Part shown: in pieces, positions 47,043 to 58,091 of the stretch
Layout: each line of letters begins with the position of its first letter
Position numbering within the stretch: position 1 is the first letter of the stretch
Assembly (NCBI GenBank): GCA_903884235.1
Contig: CAISEB010000037.1
Span: 1-64,000, forward strand
DNA length: 64,000 nucleotides
From: an uncultured Pseudomonadota bacterium
GTDB lineage: Bacteria; Pseudomonadota; Gammaproteobacteria; Steroidobacterales; Steroidobacteraceae
Direction of reading: 5' to 3'
Notes under the pieces: generated by a model
Seen by the model: only the letters and a program-made list of their open reading frames with translations
Told to the model about the DNA's origin: nothing
Databases searched by the model: none
Program-made: the position numbers and the translations under genes

Positions 47043-47795
47043 ATGACCGCCCCCCCTTGCCCGCCGGATCGCTACGTCGCGCTCGTCGCGGACGGACGCG
47101 ACGCGGCCACCTTCCTGCAGGGCCAGGTCACGCAGGACGTGCTGCAGCCGGGCGCCCGGCCGCTCGCGCTCGGGGCGCTGCTGACGCCGCAGGGCCGCGC
47201 GCTCGCGACGCCCTGGATCGGCTTCGACGCCGGGCGGCGCACGCTGCTCGTGCCCGCCGAACTCGGCCCCGGCCTCGTCGAGCACCTGCGTCGCTTCGTG
47301 CTGCGCGCCAAGGTCACGCTGTCGCTCGAGGCTCCCACGCCCGCGCTGCTCGTGATGCTGCAGGCGACGGTCGAGGCCCACCTCGGCGGCGACTCGCCGG
47401 CCACCTGGCCGCTGGCGCTCATCCGCGCGGGACTGCCGGAAGTGACCCAGGCGACGAGCGCGGAATGGATCCCGCAGATGCTGAACCTCGACCTCGTCGA
47501 CGGCATCAGCTTCCGCAAGGGCTGCTACACGGGCCAGGAGATCGTGGCGCGGACTCAGCATCTCGGCCGCATCAAGCGTCGCATGCGCCGCCTGCTGGCC
47601 GAGGGTGCTCCGCCTGCGCCCGGCACCGTGCTCGCGATCGACGGCAGCAAGGTGGGCGAAGTGGTGCTGGCGGCCGCCGATGGCGCCGCGGCCGACATGC
47701 TCGCCGTCATCGCGCTCGATGCGGCGCCGGGCACGCCGCTGCTGCCGGACGGACGCACATGCCGGCCGGCAACGCTGCCGTACGCGATCGACTGA
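47043..47795 (+). CDS. ygfZ: YgfZ, folate-binding Fe-S cluster maintenance protein
   Basis: 250 aa. YgfZ helps assemble or repair Fe-S enzymes such as MiaB. The family signature KGCYTGQEIVAR is at 159-170 with the conserved Cys161. The fold is that of the glycine cleavage T-protein. It is divergent from the sdh operon; in E. coli ygfZ lies next to sdhE, so a functional tie to Fe-S and flavin enzymes is plausible. Confidence 0.93.
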   Translation: MTAPPCPPDRYVALVADGRDAATFLQGQVTQDVLQPGARPLALGALLTPQGRALATPWIGFDAGRRTLLVPAELGPGLVEHLRRFVLRAKVTLSLEAPTPALLVMLQATVEAHLGGDSPATWPLALIRAGLPEVTQATSAEWIPQMLNLDLVDGISFRKGCYTGQEIVARTQHLGRIKRRMRRLLAEGAPPAPGTVLAIDGSKVGEVVLAAADGAAADMLAVIALDAAPGTPLLPDGRTCRPATLPYAID

Positions 47796-47800
47796 GGCCT

Positions 47801-49315
<1,515 letters not shown>

Positions 49316-49317
49316 CG

Positions 49318-50431
49318 TCACAGCCCCTGCTTCAGGCTCGCTTCCATGAACGGGTCGAGCCCGCCATCCAGCACCGCCTGCGTGTTGCCGATCTCGACAT
49401 TGGTGCGCAGATCCTTGATCCGCGACTGGTCGAGTACGTACGAACGGATCTGGTTGCCCCAGCTCACGTCCGACTTCGAATCCTCGAGGACCTTGGCGGC
49501 GGCGTTGCGCTTGTTGAACTCGAGCTCGTAGAGCTTCGCCTTCAGCATCTTCATCGCCGTCGAGCGGTTCTTGTGCTGGCTGCGTTCGCTCTGGCACGAG
49601 ACGACGATGCCGCTCGGGATGTGCCGGATGCGGATCGCGGATTCGGTCTTGTTGACGTGCTGGCCACCGGCACCGCTGGAGCGGAACGTGTCCGCCTCGA
49701 GGTCGGCCGGGTTGATGTCGATGTTGATGTCGTCGTCGACCTCGGGGGAGATGAACACCGAGGCGAACGAGGTGTGCCTGCGGTTGCCCGAATCGAACGG
49801 CGACTTGCGCACCAGGCGATGCACGCCGGTCTCGGTGCGCAGCCAGCCGTAGGCGAAGCTGCCCTCGACGCGCAGCGTCGCGCCCTTGACGCCGGCGACC
49901 TCGCCGTCGCTCTGGTCCATGATCTCGAACTTGAACTGGTGGGCATCGCACCACTTGCAGTACATGCGCAGCAGCATCTGCGCCCAGTCCTGCGCCTCGG
50001 TGCCGCCGGCACCGGCCTGGATGTCGAGGAACGCATTGTGCGAATCCATCTCGCCGGGGAACATGCGCTGGAACTCGAGTTCCTTGACCTCGCGCTCGAG
50101 GCGCCCCGCATCGGTCTCGACGTCGTGGATCGCGGAAGCCTCGGCCTCCGCCTCGGCGAGCTCGAGCAGCTCGAGCGATCCGGCGATGCCGTCCCGGACG
50201 CGATCGAGCCGCGTGGTGAGCGCCTCGAGCTGGGCGCGCTCCTTGCCGAGCGCCTGGGCGCGCTCCGGCGTCTCCCAGACCTTGGGATCTTCTAGTTCGC
50301 GGCTGACTTCCGCGAGCCGCTCGCGCTTGCGGTCGTACTCAAAGATACCCCCTTAAGGAGGCGAGGCGTTCCTCGAGATCCTTGAGCTGGCGGCGTACGG
50401 GGCTGGCGAGCTGGCTGATGTCAACGGACAT
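49318..50431 (-). CDS. prfB: Peptide chain release factor 2 with programmed +1 frameshift
   Basis: 370 aa after frameshifting. The first 30 codons start at ATG 50431 ([20 protein letters not shown]) and end with CTT before an in-frame TGA (50341-50339). Reading resumes +1 at 50340 and runs to 49318. RF2 recognises UGA and UAA; it has the SPF tripeptide ([10 protein letters not shown]) and GGQ in [10 protein letters not shown]. The frameshift makes RF2 limit its own synthesis. Upstream gene is recJ. Confidence 0.96.
50339..50353 (-). other. RF2 programmed frameshift site
   Basis: On the minus strand AGGGGG-TAT-CTT-TGA: an internal Shine-Dalgarno (50353-50348), the slippery CTT and the stop TGA. 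The spacing is the same as in E. coli prfB. The base after TGA is G, where E. coli has C. Confidence 0.93.
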
Positions 50432-50477
50432 GGATGCGGGACACCCTGAAAAATGCGAGCCGAATCATAGCACGGGC

Positions 50478-52190
50478 TCAGGCGGGCTCGAGGTATTCAA
50501 CGAGCAGTTGCACGCGGCTCAGCCCCTGGAACTCGTTGACGTCGAGCCTGTAGACAAGCCGCACCCGCGAATCGCGCGCTGGCACCGCCGCCCCGGGCCG
50601 CACCATCCAGCCGAAGGCGAGCGCCTCGAGCGGCGGCGTCCTCGGACCGCGGCTGACCCAGAGCTTGAGGTGCCGCTCCTTGAGCACGCGTGCGTCCAGC
50701 ACTGCGAACTCGCCGTCGAAGGACGGTTCCGGGAAGCCCGACCCGAACGGCCCCGCGGCACGCAGCTGCAACGCGGTGTCGAGAGTCATCGCCGCCGCCT
50801 CGAGTTCGCCGTCGGTATACAGGCGGCCGTCCAGCACGCCCGGCTCCGCGCGGCGGCCGACCTCGGCGGCGAAGGCCGCACCGAACTCCCGCAGCCGGCC
50901 CGCCCCCATCGTCAGCCCGGCCGCCATCGCATGGCCGCCGAAGCGCTCGATCATCCCCGGATGGCGCGTCGCCACCGCCTCGAGCGCGTCGCGCACGTGG
51001 ATGCCGGGCACCGAGCGCGCGGAGCCGCGCACCGTGCCGTCGTCCGCGGGTGCGAACGCGATCACCGGCCGCTGCACCTGCTCCTTGATCCGCGACGCGA
51101 CGAGGCCGACGACCCCCTGATGCCACTCGGCATCGTAGAGCGTGATGGCGAACGGCAGCTCGAGCCCGTCCTCGCCGACATGCAGGCGCGCGACGATGTC
51201 CATCGCGTCGGCCTGCATCCTGGCCTCGATGCCACGTCGCTCGCGGTTGAGTGCGTCGAGCTGCTCGGCGAGTCGTCGCGCGACGCCCACGTCGTCGGTC
51301 AGCAGGCATTCGATGCCGACCGACATGTCCTCGAGCCGGCCTGCGGCGTTGAGCCGTGGCCCGACGTAGAAGCCGAGGTCCGTCGTTCCGGCATTCGCGG
51401 GATCGCGGCCGGCCACGGCCGCGAGCGCAGCGATGCCCGGCACGCAGCGGCCAGCGCGGATGCGATCGAGTCCGGCCCGCACCAGCACGCGATTGTTGCG
51501 GTCGAGCGGCACGACGTCGGCGACGGTCCCGAGCGCGACCAGGTCGAGGAACTGCGCGGTCAGTGCCGCGGGCTTGCCGAGCCGGCGGCCGAGCGCGAGC
51601 AGCACGTAGAAGGCGACGCCGACGCCGGCGAGCGCACGGCTGCGGAACGTGGCGCCGGGCAGGTTCGGATTGACGATCGCCGACGCGTCGGGGAGCACCT
51701 GGCCCGGCAGGTGGTGGTCGGTCACGAGCACGTCGAGACCCGCGGCACGCGCGGCGGCGACGCCCTCGAGGCTCGACACGCCATTGTCGACCGTCACGAT
51801 CAGCGCCGGGGCGCGCTCGCACGCGAGCTCGACGATGCCCGGCGTCAGGCCGTAGCCGAACTTGAACCGGTCCGGCACCAGGAAGTCGACCTCGCGGTGC
51901 CCGAATGCCCGCAGCCCGCGCACCACGAGCGCGCTCGCGGTCGCGCCGTCCGCGTCGTAGTCACCGACGACGAGGATGCGCGCCCCGGCGCGGACATGCT
52001 GCTCAAGCAGCGCGGCGCCCGCGTCGACGCCATCGAGCGAACCCACGGGCAGCAGGCCATCGAGGCCGAGCTGCAGGTCGCTCGCGGCGGTGACGCCGCG
52101 CGCCGCGTAGATCCGCTGGAGCACGGGCCCGAGCGATGCGGGCAGGCCGACCTCGGCGACGGCCCGGCGGACGATCGGGCGGCGGATCAA
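50478..52190 (-). CDS. recJ: RecJ, single-stranded-DNA 5'-3' exonuclease
   Basis: 570 aa from TTG 52190, which overlaps the upstream stop (TTGA). Metal-binding motifs are VVGDYDADGATASAL and the DHH of VLVTDHHLPG. The DHHA1 part has GGHAMAAGL, and a C-terminal OB-like domain follows. RecJ acts in RecFOR recombination and mismatch repair; recO is 15 kb away in this window. Confidence 0.95.
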   Translation of the reverse strand: MIRRPIVRRAVAEVGLPASLGPVLQRIYAARGVTAASDLQLGLDGLLPVGSLDGVDAGAALLEQHVRAGARILVVGDYDADGATASALVVRGLRAFGHREVDFLVPDRFKFGYGLTPGIVELACERAPALIVTVDNGVSSLEGVAAARAAGLDVLVTDHHLPGQVLPDASAIVNPNLPGATFRSRALAGVGVAFYVLLALGRRLGKPAALTAQFLDLVALGTVADVVPLDRNNRVLVRAGLDRIRAGRCVPGIAALAAVAGRDPANAGTTDLGFYVGPRLNAAGRLEDMSVGIECLLTDDVGVARRLAEQLDALNRERRGIEARMQADAMDIVARLHVGEDGLELPFAITLYDAEWHQGVVGLVASRIKEQVQRPVIAFAPADDGTVRGSARSVPGIHVRDALEAVATRHPGMIERFGGHAMAAGLTMGAGRLREFGAAFAAEVGRRAEPGVLDGRLYTDGELEAAAMTLDTALQLRAAGPFGSGFPEPSFDGEFAVLDARVLKERHLKLWVSRGPRTPPLEALAFGWMVRPGAAVPARDSRVRLVYRLDVNEFQGLSRVQLLVEYLEPA

Positions 52191-53119
52191 CGCAGCTGCT
52201 CCCACCACGGACGCGTTCGGCGCCAGCGGCGCCAGCGCTGCCCGTGCGAGAGCGAATGCACGCGACCGGCGCAGTGGATCTCGGCCGTCACCACCTCGCC
52301 GTCGCGCAACCGCGCCGCCAGCGGCGCGAACCAGCGCTCGTCGGCTGCCGCGAACGAGCTGCCGGCGCGCACGAGCTCCCCGACGGAATAGGCATCGACG
52401 AGCCGAGAGGTATCGGGATCCGCGTCGCGCGCCGCGGCCTGCAGGAACACGTCCTCGCAGGCGAGCGCGGGCCACCGTCCGCAGGGTGCGAGCGACCCGG
52501 CGCCCCCGCCCCACAGCCACAGTGCATTGGCGCTGCGGCCATCGATGCCCGGCAGCGGCTGCTCGTGCAGCCACATCTGCAACTCGGTCATCAGCCGCTC
52601 GAGGCGACCCGCGTCCTCGCCCTCGGGACGCCCGGTGGCGAGCCCGAGGCCCGCAAGTCCGGCGGGGTCGTGCGTGCGGACGCGGAATGGCGCCGCACTT
52701 CGCAGGAGCAGCAGGCCGTCCAGTGGCACGAGCGCGAGCGCGGGATCGGCGAAATCCGCGGCGAACTTCGCGGCCAGCGCTTCGGCGGTCGCGGGCGCGA
52801 GCGTCACGGGACCGGCCGGATCGAAGTGCACGCTCGACAGCCCCGGCACGAGGCCGACGGGCGTCGCGAGCAGCCAGCACGGCGCGACCGACAGATCGAG
52901 CCCGGCTCGCGCGGCGAGCGTGCGCGCGACGGGCAGGTCCCCGGCCGGCACGGCGACTCCGGCCAGCGACAGCACCCAGCGACGCCAGTCGGGGTCCGCC
53001 GCACGGCGATCGGCGCGCGCCAGCAGTCCCTCGAGCACCGGCAACCGCGCAAGCGCAGGGGCCGCGGCGTCCAGGTCCGAGACCGCGAGGTCCGGCAGTG
53101 CGAGGTGGAGGTGATACAT
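52187..53119 (-). CDS. RpfE-like protein (phosphoglycerate-mutase-related)
   Basis: 310 aa. Position directly ahead of recJ and features such as LWLWGGGAGS and LVPLDGLLLL fit the RpfE family, annotated in Xanthomonas rpf clusters as a regulatory or phosphoglycerate-mutase-type protein. The alkaline-phosphatase-like metal residues of true cofactor-independent mutases are not evident to me, so enzymatic activity is doubtful. It overlaps recJ by four bases. The start lies 20 bp from the divergent DUF498 gene. Confidence 0.65.
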   Translation of the reverse strand: MYHLHLALPDLAVSDLDAAAPALARLPVLEGLLARADRRAADPDWRRWVLSLAGVAVPAGDLPVARTLAARAGLDLSVAPCWLLATPVGLVPGLSSVHFDPAGPVTLAPATAEALAAKFAADFADPALALVPLDGLLLLRSAAPFRVRTHDPAGLAGLGLATGRPEGEDAGRLERLMTELQMWLHEQPLPGIDGRSANALWLWGGGAGSLAPCGRWPALACEDVFLQAAARDADPDTSRLVDAYSVGELVRAGSSFAAADERWFAPLAARLRDGEVVTAEIHCAGRVHSLSHGQRWRRWRRTRPWWEQLR

Positions 53120-53139
53120 GAATCGGGTATCGTATCCGG

Positions 53140-53517
53140 ATGCAGTTCCAGATGGGTACCGACCGGCCCGCCCGCGTCGTCACAGGCTATGGGCCGTCCC
53201 ACATCCGGGTCGGCGAGACCGAGATCGGCACGAGCGTGATCGTGACCGCCGACGCGGTCGTGCCGTGGCCGGTCGCGACGGTGGCCGAGCTCACGCCCGC
53301 CGGCCTCGAGCCCGTGCTCGCGCTCGGCGTCGAGGTCGTGCTGCTCGCGACCGGCGCCCGCCAGGCCTGGCCGGATCCGGCGGTGATCGCCCACGCCGCG
53401 GGCCGGCGCGTCGGCATCGAGGTGATGGAGATCGGTGCGGCGTGCCGCACGTTCAACGTGCTGGTCGCCGATCGCCGGGCGGTCGCCCTCGCCGCACTGC
53501 TCGGCACGCCCGGCTGA
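53140..53517 (+). CDS. Mth938/DUF498 family protein
   Basis: 125 aa, or 121 if ATG 53152 is used. The pattern VVTGYGPSHIRVGETEIGTSVIV and LLATGARQAWPDPAV, with the end VMEIGAACRTFNVLVADRR, is the DUF498 (NDUFAF3/Mth938) fold. In mitochondria the relative helps complex I assembly; the bacterial role is unknown. It converges on nlpD with a single base between stops. Confidence 0.85.
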   Translation: MQFQMGTDRPARVVTGYGPSHIRVGETEIGTSVIVTADAVVPWPVATVAELTPAGLEPVLALGVEVVLLATGARQAWPDPAVIAHAAGRRVGIEVMEIGAACRTFNVLVADRRAVALAALLGTPG

Positions 53518-53518
53518 G

Positions 53519-54208
53519 TCAGCGCTGCGGCAGCTGCCGCAGTGGATCGACCGGCCGGCCATTCTGGCGGATCTCGAAATAGAGCGCCGGCAGGTTGCCG
53601 GGCCCCTGCCCCATCGCCGCGATGCGCTGCCCCTGCGAGACCACCTCGCCCTCGGCGACGTAGACCTCGCGGTTGTAGCCGTAGGCGGACAGCCACGTGT
53701 CGTCGTGCTTGATGATCACCAGCTGGCCGTAGGCGCGCAGCCCCGCACCCGTGTACACGACGCGCCCCGCGGCCGCGGCGCGCACCGGGGCCCCGGCGTC
53801 CCCGGTGATCCTGAGCGCCTGCCCGCCCGTCGGCGGGCCCACCGTCACCGAGGCGGGGCCCTCGGCCGGCCACAGCCAGCGCGGCGGCGCGCTCACCGGC
53901 AGCGGCGGGTCGGGCCTCGGAGGCGACGGCATCGCGACCTCGCCCGCGGCGGGCGCATGCAGCACGAGGTGCCGGCCTATGTCGATGCGGTAGTCGGGCC
54001 CGATGCCGTTCCAGCGCGCGAGATCGTGGTAGTCGACGCCATTGCGAAAGCCGATCGAGTAGAGCGTGTCGCCCGCCCGCACGACGTAGGTCGCCTCGGG
54101 CCTGGGCGGTGGCGGCGTGAATCGCCGCGGCGCCGTGCCGCAGGCCGCGAGCAGCGCGCCGCAGAGCAGCGCGCCGCAGAGCACCGCGCCGGCGAGGCGC
54201 ATCGCCAT
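53519..54208 (-). CDS. nlpD: NlpD-type LysM/M23 lipoprotein, probably enzymatically inactive
   Basis: 229 aa. The lipobox LLAAC places the lipidated Cys near residue 23. A LysM domain covers 40-85 (YVVRAGDTLYSIGFRNG) and an M23 domain 115-229. Zinc-binding residues of active M23 peptidases are replaced (HLHFEIR-type end reads ALYFEIRQNG). That is the NlpD/EnvC state, where the domain activates amidases at division. It follows pcm by 5 nt, the classic surE-pcm-nlpD order, but rpoS does not follow. Confidence 0.9.
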   Translation of the reverse strand: MAMRLAGAVLCGALLCGALLAACGTAPRRFTPPPPRPEATYVVRAGDTLYSIGFRNGVDYHDLARWNGIGPDYRIDIGRHLVLHAPAAGEVAMPSPPRPDPPLPVSAPPRWLWPAEGPASVTVGPPTGGQALRITGDAGAPVRAAAAGRVVYTGAGLRAYGQLVIIKHDDTWLSAYGYNREVYVAEGEVVSQGQRIAAMGQGPGNLPALYFEIRQNGRPVDPLRQLPQR

Positions 54209-54213
54209 GCGCC

Positions 54214-54879
54214 TCAGGCCGTGCCGCCCACGAGCGGCACGAAGGTCACGCCACCGAGCTTTTCACGCACGAAATGATCGTCGCGGCGCGTGATGCGCAG
54301 CAGTTCCTGCGCGCCGTCCGGGCCGACCGGGACGATCATCCGGCCCCCTTTCGGCGACAGCTGCGCAAGCAGCCCCTGCGGCACGACGAGCGGGGCCGCC
54401 GTGACGACGATGCCGTCGTACGGCGCATGCGCCTTCCAGCCGACCGTCCCGTCGGCATAGCGCAGCCGGACGTTCCTGACGCCGAGGTCCTTCAGGCGCT
54501 CGCGCGTGCGCTCGAGCAGCGGCTTGATGCGCTCGACGCTCGACACGCGGGCGACGAGCGGCGCGAGGACCGTCGTCTGGTAACCGCAGCCGGTACCGAC
54601 CTCGAGGACGTTGTGCAGCTCGCCGCCCTGCAGCAGCGCCTCGGTCATGCGCGCCACGACGAACGGCTGGGAGATCGTCTGGCCGAAGCCGATCGGCAGC
54701 GCCGTGTCCTCGTAGGCGCGGCTCGACAGCGCCTCGTCGACGAACAGGTGCCGCGGCACGTTACGGACCCGATCGAGCACGCGCTCGTCCTTGATGCCCT
54801 GCTCGCGCAACCGCAGCACGAGCCGCTCACGCGTGCGCGCCGAGGTCATCCCGATGCCGGCGAGCCGCGCGTCAGACAT
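54214..54879 (-). CDS. pcm: Pcm, protein-L-isoaspartate O-methyltransferase
   Basis: 221 aa. It repairs isoaspartyl residues in aged proteins using SAM. The motif [15 protein letters not shown] binds SAM, and [17 protein letters not shown] is the substrate-side signature. It overlaps surE by 8 bases. Confidence 0.96.
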   Translation of the reverse strand: MSDARLAGIGMTSARTRERLVLRLREQGIKDERVLDRVRNVPRHLFVDEALSSRAYEDTALPIGFGQTISQPFVVARMTEALLQGGELHNVLEVGTGCGYQTTVLAPLVARVSSVERIKPLLERTRERLKDLGVRNVRLRYADGTVGWKAHAPYDGIVVTAAPLVVPQGLLAQLSPKGGRMIVPVGPDGAQELLRITRRDDHFVREKLGGVTFVPLVGGTA

Positions 54880-55624
54880 CCGCCGCCTTCAACCAGGCCT
54901 CGAGACCGGGCAGCGCGGCGTGGCGCGTCAGATCGATCTGCAGCGGCGTGATCGACGCGTAGCCGTTCTCGATCGCGTGGAAATCGGTGCCGGGACCCGC
55001 GTCCTGGCCGAGGCCCGGCGCGCCGACCCAGTAGACCGGCCGGCCGCGCGGGTCGGTCCCGCCGACCATGGGCTCGGACCGGTGGCGCACGCCGAGGCGG
55101 GTCGCGCGGATGCCGCGCAGCTTCTCGTACGGCACGTCCGGCACGTTGATGTTGAACAGCGTGGCGGCCGGCAGCGGCTCGGCGACGAGGCGCGCGATCA
55201 GGTCGCGCGCGACGCGTCCCGCCGTCTGGAAGTGACGGTCGCCGCCGGCCACCAGCGAGATCGCGATGCTCGGCAGGCCGAGGAAGCGACCTTCCATCGC
55301 CGCCGCCACGGTGCCCGAGTAGAGCACATCGTCGCCGAGGTTCGCGCCGTCGTTGATGCCGGAGACGACGAGCTGCTGCTCGCCCTCCAGCAGGCCCGAG
55401 ATCGCGAGGTGCACGCAGTCGGTGGGCGTGCCATTGATCGCGTACCAGCGGTCGCGGCGCTCGACGACCCGCAGCGGCGACTCCAGCGTCAGGGAGTTCG
55501 AGGCGCCCGACCGGTTGCGGTCGGGGGCGACCACGGTGAGCGTGCCGAGTCCCTCGAGCGCATCGGCGAGGGCGCGCAGGCCGTCGGCGCGCCAACCATC
55601 GTCATTGCTGAGCAGGATGTTCAT
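54872..55624 (-). CDS. surE: SurE, 5'/3'-nucleotidase
   Basis: 250 aa from ATG 55624. The metal-site signature is [12 protein letters not shown] (4-15); also [18 protein letters not shown]. It hydrolyses nucleoside monophosphates and polyphosphate under stress. Start lies 25 bp from the divergent smr gene. Confidence 0.96.
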   Translation of the reverse strand: MNILLSNDDGWRADGLRALADALEGLGTLTVVAPDRNRSGASNSLTLESPLRVVERRDRWYAINGTPTDCVHLAISGLLEGEQQLVVSGINDGANLGDDVLYSGTVAAAMEGRFLGLPSIAISLVAGGDRHFQTAGRVARDLIARLVAEPLPAATLFNINVPDVPYEKLRGIRATRLGVRHRSEPMVGGTDPRGRPVYWVGAPGLGQDAGPGTDFHAIENGYASITPLQIDLTRHAALPGLEAWLKAADV

Positions 55625-55649
55625 GAACGTCAGCCCGAAACTATACTGG

Positions 55650-56234
55650 ATGCCCTCTGCCGACGTGAGCGACGCCGTGACGCGCCCACCCCCGCCCGAC
55701 AAGGTGCCCGACAAGGTGCCCGACGATACCGCGTTTCGCGACGCGATCGGCGATGTTCGGCCGCTGCCGCCGCGTCCGGTGGTCGAGGGTCCCGCCCGTC
55801 CCGCGCCACGCGCCAGGTTCCGGCGTGCGGACGACCAGCAGGTGCTCGAGGAAAGCCTCGACCCGGGGCCCGGCGAGTGGCTGGTCGAGACCGGCGAGGA
55901 GCTGCTCTTCCGGCGCGCCCACGTGCCGGCCAAGGTCCTCGAGCGACTGCGCCGCGGCGAATACGCCGTCGAGGATGAAATCGACCTGCATGGCCTGGCC
56001 TCGGTCGCGGCCCGGGACGCGCTGCGCGAGTTCCTCGCCGAGTCGCTGCTGCGCCGGCTGCACTGCGTGCGGGTGGTGCACGGCAAGGGCCTGCGCTCGG
56101 GGCCGCGTGGCCCGGTGCTCAAGCATGCCGTCAACGTCTGGTTGCGGCGGGTCGATCGGGTGCTCGCATTCGCATCCGCACCGCGTCGCGACGGCGGCAC
56201 GGGCGCCGTGTACGTGCTGCTCGGGACCGACTGA
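55650..56234 (+). CDS. smrA: Smr domain protein
   Basis: 194 aa from ATG 55650; a GTG at 55665 is an alternative. The N-terminal 90 residues are Pro/Arg-rich, followed by [17 protein letters not shown] and [19 protein letters not shown], the Smr nuclease signature with LDxH-like and HGxG motifs. It matches the stand-alone SmrA group of DNA or RNA endonucleases. The symbol is by family resemblance only. Confidence 0.85.
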   Translation: MPSADVSDAVTRPPPPDKVPDKVPDDTAFRDAIGDVRPLPPRPVVEGPARPAPRARFRRADDQQVLEESLDPGPGEWLVETGEELLFRRAHVPAKVLERLRRGEYAVEDEIDLHGLASVAARDALREFLAESLLRRLHCVRVVHGKGLRSGPRGPVLKHAVNVWLRRVDRVLAFASAPRRDGGTGAVYVLLGTD

Positions 56235-56237
56235 CGC

Positions 56238-56990
56238 TCAGCGACGCTGCAGGCGCGCGAGCAGCGCGCGGATCGCCGCCACCGTCTCGGGACTCGTCCA
56301 GGCATTCACCAGCACGCTGCCCTCGGGACCTGCCGAGGCCTCGGTCGCCTCGCGCAGGTCGCGGCGCACCAGCGCGCGCGTGGCGAGGTAGGCGTGCGCG
56401 GGCAGCGCGAGCACCTTGTCGAGCCAGCGCCGCGCGGTCGCCTCCTCCTCGCCCGGGTCGGCCAGCTCGTCGACGAAGCCGGCCGCGAGCGCCTCGTCGG
56501 CCGACAGCAGCGCGCCCGTCGCCAGGAACTCCGCCGCAAGCCGCGCACCGACGATGCGCATGAGCACGCCGTGGATGAGCGGCCCGGGGAACAGCCCGAC
56601 CTGGACCTCGTTGAGTCCGATCGGTCCCGGTCCGCGCTGCATGACGCGCCGGTCGCAATAGAGGGCGAGCACCGCGCCGCCGGCGGGACTCGCACCCTTG
56701 ATCGCGCAGACGATGGGGATGGGCGAACGCGCCAGCGTGAGCAGGCAGCGGAAGAACGTGCCGAGGAACGCCTCGAGGCCCGGCCGGTCGAGCGTGGCGA
56801 GGACGCCGACGTCGAGCCCGGCGCTCCAGCGACCGGACGCGCCGGTCAGGACGATGCCTCGCACGCCGTCGGCGGGCGCCGCCTGGACTGCGGCATCGAG
56901 CGCCGCGAGCAGGTGGGCATCGAGGGCATTGACCGGCGGCCGTGCCAGCCGCAGCGTCCGGATCGATCCTGCGTCCTCGAGCTCGAGCAT
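56238..56990 (-). CDS. Enoyl-CoA hydratase/isomerase family protein
   Basis: 250 aa from ATG 56990, with GGGAG 9 nt upstream. The oxyanion-hole segments are [10 protein letters not shown] and [19 protein letters not shown]. One acidic residue at the catalytic place is Glu in LNEVQVGLF; the second Glu expected in hydratases is not clear, so it could be an isomerase or 3,2-trans-enoyl-CoA isomerase type. No fatty-acid oxidation genes are adjacent. Converges on smr 3 bp apart. Confidence 0.85.
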   Translation of the reverse strand: MLELEDAGSIRTLRLARPPVNALDAHLLAALDAAVQAAPADGVRGIVLTGASGRWSAGLDVGVLATLDRPGLEAFLGTFFRCLLTLARSPIPIVCAIKGASPAGGAVLALYCDRRVMQRGPGPIGLNEVQVGLFPGPLIHGVLMRIVGARLAAEFLATGALLSADEALAAGFVDELADPGEEEATARRWLDKVLALPAHAYLATRALVRRDLREATEASAGPEGSVLVNAWTSPETVAAIRALLARLQRR

Positions 56991-57155
56991 GCCTGCGATC
57001 TCCCATCCGCGACGATGCGCCTGGCGCAGGTTACGCCGTCCGGCGGGGCCCGGTAAACGCCCCGGTGTCACCTGCGTGCAACACGGCATCTGCATCGTTT
57101 CCGGCCGGGTCTCGTCCCCTGCCGCATGCAGGCGCACCGCAACACCGAGTCAACC

Positions 57156-58073
57156 ATGTTTCCCAGCCAGCCCATCGCCCTGGACGCCAGCGTCACCATC
57201 GCCACCGCCGCGTATGGCAATGCCGAGGTCACCGGAACGTGCCTCGAGTCGCTCCGACTGAGTGCGACGGGCGACTACGAACTGATCCTGATCGACGACC
57301 ACTCCCCTGACGACGGCGCGATCCGCCGGCTCTTCCGCGCGGTGCGCGCGAGCCGACCGACCACGCGCATTTTCGAGTTCACCGAGAACCAGGAGTACAC
57401 CGGCAGCGTCAACGCCGCCCTGTCGCACGCGAGCGGCCAGTACGTCCTGTTCATCTCCAACGACATCTACGTCACGCCCGACTACCTGCGGGTCCTGCTG
57501 GCGGTCGCCCGCGCAAATCCGCGCGTCGGCATCCTGCGGGGCAGCGCCAACTTCGTCGACAATGGCCTCGCGACGCACAGCCTGTCGTTCAAAGAACCCA
57601 TCTCGGACCTGCCGGGCCTGTTCCGGGCGAGCGCGGCATGCGCGCAGCAGTTCGGCATGCAGGCGTTGCCGGACCCGTTCCTCGTCGGCGACGCCTTCCT
57701 CGTGACCCGTGACGTCCTCGATCGCATCGGCACGTTCGACCCGCTGTTCTACGGCTACTTCGGCGACCCCGATTTCGGGCTGCGGGCCCGGGTCGCCGGA
57801 TTCGAGACCGTGCTGCTGCAGGGTGCGTTCGCCTTCCACCACCAGGATTCGAACTTCAACTACCTGCCGCAGGAGCGGCGCAACGCCAAGCTCCACCGGC
57901 GCTGGATGCGCGTGTACGAGAACTGGGCTCGGTTCAAGCTGAAGCACGGCCTGCCGGTGTCGCAGCCCTATACGACGATCGCGGACGTCCCGTGGGACCT
58001 GCTCGCCGGCCAGCCCTTCGACCCGGCCCGCCACTACGTCCGGCCCGGCGACTATTCGCGATTCGAGGTGTGA
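57156..58073 (+). CDS. Family 2 glycosyltransferase
   Basis: 305 aa from ATG 57156; ATG 57126 would add ten residues and neither has a good Shine-Dalgarno. The GT-A fold shows VTIATAAYGNAEVTGTCLESL, LILIDDHSPD, the DxD-like SND in VLFISNDIYV, and the acceptor-side GYFGDPDFGLRARVAGF. It probably adds a sugar to a surface polysaccharide or lipid; donor and acceptor are unknown. It stands alone between convergent and divergent housekeeping genes, so it may be accessory. Confidence 0.85.
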   Translation: MFPSQPIALDASVTIATAAYGNAEVTGTCLESLRLSATGDYELILIDDHSPDDGAIRRLFRAVRASRPTTRIFEFTENQEYTGSVNAALSHASGQYVLFISNDIYVTPDYLRVLLAVARANPRVGILRGSANFVDNGLATHSLSFKEPISDLPGLFRASAACAQQFGMQALPDPFLVGDAFLVTRDVLDRIGTFDPLFYGYFGDPDFGLRARVAGFETVLLQGAFAFHHQDSNFNYLPQERRNAKLHRRWMRVYENWARFKLKHGLPVSQPYTTIADVPWDLLAGQPFDPARHYVRPGDYSRFEV

Positions 58074-58091
58074 CGGCACGCGCGCCGCTCC

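Noticed and set aside
53525-53542. 18-bp perfect palindrome CTGCGGCAGCTGCCGCAG as a regulatory site
   Set aside because: It lies within the last codons of nlpD and is explained by the Arg-Gln-Leu-Pro-Gln codons in a GC-rich genome; it could at most help termination.
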